NCBI GenBank assembly: GCA_964620675.1 | Contig: CAZUJU010000001.1 | Location: 114,236-178,235 of the forward strand | Origin: CAYSFW01 sp964620675 | Lineage (GTDB): Bacteria; Pseudomonadota; Gammaproteobacteria; UWMA-0217 | Reading direction: 5' to 3' | Length of the DNA stretch: 64,000 nt | In this document: piece after piece, positions 61,701-64,000 of the stretch | How positions within the stretch are numbered: the first letter of the stretch is position 1 | How the letters are laid out: the number at the start of each line of letters is the position of its first letter | The notes under the pieces: generated by a model | What the model saw: only the letters and a program-made list of their open reading frames with translations | Database searches by the model: none | What the model was told of the DNA's origin: nothing | Translations under genes and position numbers: made by a program

Positions 61701-62360
61701 ATGAACCTCGGGCGTGGAACTCGGGCTGGGTTGCTGGTGACCGTCCTGGCGGTGGGGGTTGCGCTCCACGCGGAGCCGGATTTCCCTGACGAGGTCGATA
61801 CCTCGCACGTCAATTCCGGCGATCTGACTTTCCTTGAGCACCCGCCCGCCAATGCGGTGCATCACCATCACAACGCGATTCGCATCACCCCAAGCAGCCT
61901 GACTGACGGCTGGGTGCGGATGGATCAGTGTCACGAACACCTCGATGCGGTGCCCCGGGCCCAGATCGTCTACCGCGAGGGCCGCGTGCGGGATTTACGC
62001 ATTACGCGCGATGCGGGTATCGAAGCCGCGTGGGTGGAAGGCGCCACGGTGCAACTGCGCGCCGTCGGCAAGCCGGCGGTGCTCTGCGTGAGCGCCGATA
62101 CCCAGGCCCTACAGGACAATCAGGACGGTACTTACACCTTGGCCAGTGGCCCCTTCATGCGTCAATTTCTCGACGGCTACTATCCGATGCGGGTCAGCAT
62201 GTCGATCGAATTTCCCGAGGAACTGCGCTTTCTCGACACCAGTCCGAATCGTCAGCGTGGCTTCGAGGTGTCCGAGGAGCCACGCCGGATTCGCCTGAAT
62301 ACCTGGTTCGAGGGTCGCTTGCGCACCGAGATTCGCTTCGACCGGCCGCGCCGGGGTTGA
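61701..62360 (+). CDS. secreted hypothetical protein
   Basis: A 219-aa protein with a signal peptide (MNLGRGTRAGLLVTVLAVGVALHA). I do not recognise a family. Conserved-looking features: NAVHHHHNAIRITPSSLTDGWVRM, CHEHLDAVPRAQIVY, and a second half with YTLASGPFMRQFLDGYYPMRV. The four consecutive His could bind metal. ATG 61701 has GGAG 8 bp upstream. It is 17 bp before nudE, probably co-transcribed. Confidence 0.75.
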   Translation: MNLGRGTRAGLLVTVLAVGVALHAEPDFPDEVDTSHVNSGDLTFLEHPPANAVHHHHNAIRITPSSLTDGWVRMDQCHEHLDAVPRAQIVYREGRVRDLRITRDAGIEAAWVEGATVQLRAVGKPAVLCVSADTQALQDNQDGTYTLASGPFMRQFLDGYYPMRVSMSIEFPEELRFLDTSPNRQRGFEVSEEPRRIRLNTWFEGRLRTEIRFDRPRRG

Positions 62361-62377
62361 TCTGTTATGATCGAGCG

Positions 62378-62932
62378 GTGAGCAAACACCCGCAAATCGA
62401 ACGCCGCGAGCTCATCGCACGCACCCGTCTGTTTCACATCGAACAGCTCGACATCGTGTTCGGCAACGGACGCCAGGTCAGTTATGAGCGGCTGGTGACC
62501 GGCGGTCTTGGCGCGGTGCTCGCGGTACCGATGCTCGATGCCAATACCGCATTGCTGATTCGCGAATACTCGGCCGGTACCGACCGGTACGAGCTCGCGT
62601 TGCCGAAGGGGCGGATGGAGCCCGGCGAGACCCCGGAGCAGGCGGCCAATCGCGAGATGACCGAGGAAATCGGCTACGCGGCCCGCCGGTTGACGCCGCT
62701 CACGCGATTGTCCCTCGCACCCGCGTACATGGCGCATGCGATCCATCTCGTCCTCGCCGAGGACCTGTATCCGGAACGCGCCCAAGGCGACGAACCCGAA
62801 CCGCTCGAAGTGGTGCCCTGGCCGCTTGACCAGCTGCTGGAACTGAGTTTGCGCGAAGATTGTAGCGAGGCCCGCAGCATTGCCGCGCTGTACATGGTGC
62901 GCGACTACCTCAATCAAAGGGAGACTGGCTGA
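62378..62932 (+). CDS. nudE: ADP compounds hydrolase NudE
   Basis: Nudix hydrolase acting on ADP-ribose, Ap3A and NADH. The Nudix box GRMEPGETPEQAANREMTEE is intact, in a 184-aa protein with LALPKG just before it. The GTG start at 62378 is preferred because the frame upstream lies in the preceding gene. Its stop overlaps the cysQ start (TGATG). Confidence 0.92.
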   Translation: MSKHPQIERRELIARTRLFHIEQLDIVFGNGRQVSYERLVTGGLGAVLAVPMLDANTALLIREYSAGTDRYELALPKGRMEPGETPEQAANREMTEEIGYAARRLTPLTRLSLAPAYMAHAIHLVLAEDLYPERAQGDEPEPLEVVPWPLDQLLELSLREDCSEARSIAALYMVRDYLNQRETG

Positions 62933-63747
62933 TGACACCCACCAACGAACAACTTGCCGCTCTGCTGGAGGCCTGCCGTGCGATCGCCGCGGCGGCGGGT
63001 GAAGCCATCATGCAGGTCTACGAACACGGATTCGACGTGCGGTACAAAGACGACCGCAGCCCGCTCACCGAGGCCGATCTGCGCTCGCACCATCTGATCG
63101 TGGCGCGTCTCGCCGCGCTTTCGCCGCGCTTTCCGATCCTGTCGGAGGAGTCGAAATTCGAGCCCTACGACGTACGGCGCCAATGGCTGACCTACTGGCT
63201 GGTCGATCCGCTGGATGGGACCCGCGAATTTGTCAAACGCAACGGTGAGTTCACCGTCAATATCGCGTTGATCCACCACGACCGACCGATTCTCGGCGTA
63301 GTTCATGCCCCGGCGTTACAGCGTGGCTATTCGGCCGCCCGCGGTCTCGGCGCATGGCGTCAGGACGGCGCCGAGGCCTGGCGCGCGATCGCGACCCGTG
63401 ACCTCGATCTCGCGCGGTTGACGGTCGCGAGTTCCAAGTCGCATCGCGATGAGCGCCTGGAGGCGTTTCATGCCGCGTTGCCCGCACACGCGCGCGTTGT
63501 CATGGGCAGCTCGCTGAAGCTCTGCCTGGTCGCCGACGGGCAGGCTGATCTCTATCCACGGCTCGGCCCGACCTCGGAGTGGGACACCGCCGCGGCGCAA
63601 AGCATCGTCGAGGAGGCTGGCGGCCGGGTTACCGACCTTGCGCTGCGGCCGCTGCGCTACAACACCAAGGAGTCGCTCCTGAATCCGGAGTTTTTCGTGT
63701 TCGCGAAATCGGACCAGGACTGGTCGCGGTACTTGCCGAACCGCTGA
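62932..63747 (+). CDS. cysQ: 3'(2'),5'-bisphosphate nucleotidase CysQ
   Basis: Hydrolyses PAP to AMP, relieving inhibition of sulfate assimilation and RNases. Inositol monophosphatase fold: metal motifs SPLTEADLRSHHLI, ILSEESKFEPY, WLVDPLDGTREFVKRNGEFT and GPTSEWDTAAAQSIVEEAGG. 271 aa. Translationally coupled to nudE. Confidence 0.95.
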   Translation: MTPTNEQLAALLEACRAIAAAAGEAIMQVYEHGFDVRYKDDRSPLTEADLRSHHLIVARLAALSPRFPILSEESKFEPYDVRRQWLTYWLVDPLDGTREFVKRNGEFTVNIALIHHDRPILGVVHAPALQRGYSAARGLGAWRQDGAEAWRAIATRDLDLARLTVASSKSHRDERLEAFHAALPAHARVVMGSSLKLCLVADGQADLYPRLGPTSEWDTAAAQSIVEEAGGRVTDLALRPLRYNTKESLLNPEFFVFAKSDQDWSRYLPNR

Positions 63748-63813
63748 CGCGACGGGCCGGTCGCGTACTCGATTCTTGGCTTCCGTGTTTACTGTCATGG
63801 CGAGGACACCGCC

Positions 63814-63905
63814 CCGGGCCGGCCAAGCGGGAGACGCCGTAAACCCATCCCTGGGGGCTCGCCAGCCGCCTCCCTGCGGCCGATGCTCCCGCCTGATCTA
63901 CCCGG
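63814..63905 (+). repeat. dispersed 92-bp repeat, copy B
   Basis: Second copy of the 49690-49781 core at the same length. It is preceded by CATGGCGAGGACACC, the complement of the string that follows copy A. Otherwise the 253 bp after cysQ contain only a 7-bp hairpin (63747-63766) without a T-run. Confidence 0.8.
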
Positions 63906-64000
63906 CGGCACCCCTGAGAGTCGGGCATTTCAGGTTAACTCGCTCCCTGTCGCGCCACGCGCTTAGGGAAGGGCTAAATTCAGATTTCCTGATCCCTTCC

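Noticed and set aside
61572..61940. 123-codon N-terminal extension of yrfG
   Set aside because: Overlaps the promoter region of the divergent gene at 61701 and has no similarity to HAD nucleotidases; the DxD motif lies 13 residues after the chosen start, as expected.
1..64000. tRNA, rRNA or CRISPR loci
   Set aside because: No cloverleaf-like gene ending in CCA, no rRNA core sequences and no regularly spaced repeat array were seen on reading.

Overview
The window looks like a draft-assembly chromosome segment from a gammaproteobacterial sulfur oxidiser; a 100-N scaffold gap sits at 42228-42327. The gene order mnmE-yidC-rnpA-rpmH / dnaA-dnaN-recF-gyrB marks a chromosomal replication origin. 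The argH / algZ-algR-hemC-hemD-hemX-hemY synteny is the Pseudomonas/Chromatiales arrangement. Flavocytochrome c sulfide dehydrogenase (fccAB), soxYZ and tusA point to lithotrophic or mixotrophic sulfur oxidation. The exact genus cannot be read from the sequence; a Chromatiales- or Acidiferrobacterales-like lineage is an inference.

Layout. 1-10.2 kb: origin region with mnmE, yidC, rnpA and rpmH leftward and dnaA, dnaN, recF and gyrB rightward, plus perfect DnaA boxes and an AT-rich tract between dnaA and dnaN. 10.3-15.9 kb: oligopeptidase A, exonuclease III, ubiD, a small membrane protein and an NlpC/P60 lipoprotein. 15.9-22.6 kb: hemC-D-X-Y and algZ-algR leftward, with a thioredoxin-like gene inserted between algR and hemC. 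22.7-31.4 kb: argH, fccAB, an unknown gene, an esterase, soxZ/soxY and a sensor kinase/NtrC-type regulator pair. 31.5-42.2 kb: lptM-lysA, a methyltransferase, tusA, dapF-DUF484-xerC-hslVU, DUF971 and ubiE-ubiJ-ubiB. 42.4-49.7 kb: slt, an ATM1-type ABC exporter and a znuA-C-B-zur zinc operon with a recognisable Zur box. 49.8-52.6 kb: a cytochrome c lipoprotein, a DUF938 methyltransferase and mltA. 53.0-60.9 kb: an accessory operon of six tightly packed genes (carbamoyltransferase, membrane protein, caspase-like protein, two GNAT/FemAB-like acyltransferases, and a formyltransferase-like/beta-propeller protein). 60.9-63.7 kb: yrfG, a secreted unknown protein, nudE and cysQ.

Most notable signals. 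(1) A MITE-like element is present in three copies (two intact, one remnant). Its termini begin CCTAGA, like ISEcp1/IS1380 ends, and the two intact copies have clear 5-bp target duplications. One copy landed on the overlapping stop/start of xth and ubiD, and the duplicated target TTGAA restored both codons. (2) A second dispersed 92-bp repeat occurs after zur and after cysQ. (3) The six-gene accessory operon contains a caspase-fold protein with an EF-hand loop, and a 182-bp imperfect inverted repeat lies in the 5' part of that gene. (4) Possible sigma-54 promoters lie in front of fccAB and soxYZ, close to an NtrC-family regulator. (5) The scaffold gap is flanked by an identical 31-bp sequence on both sides, so the contigs probably abut.
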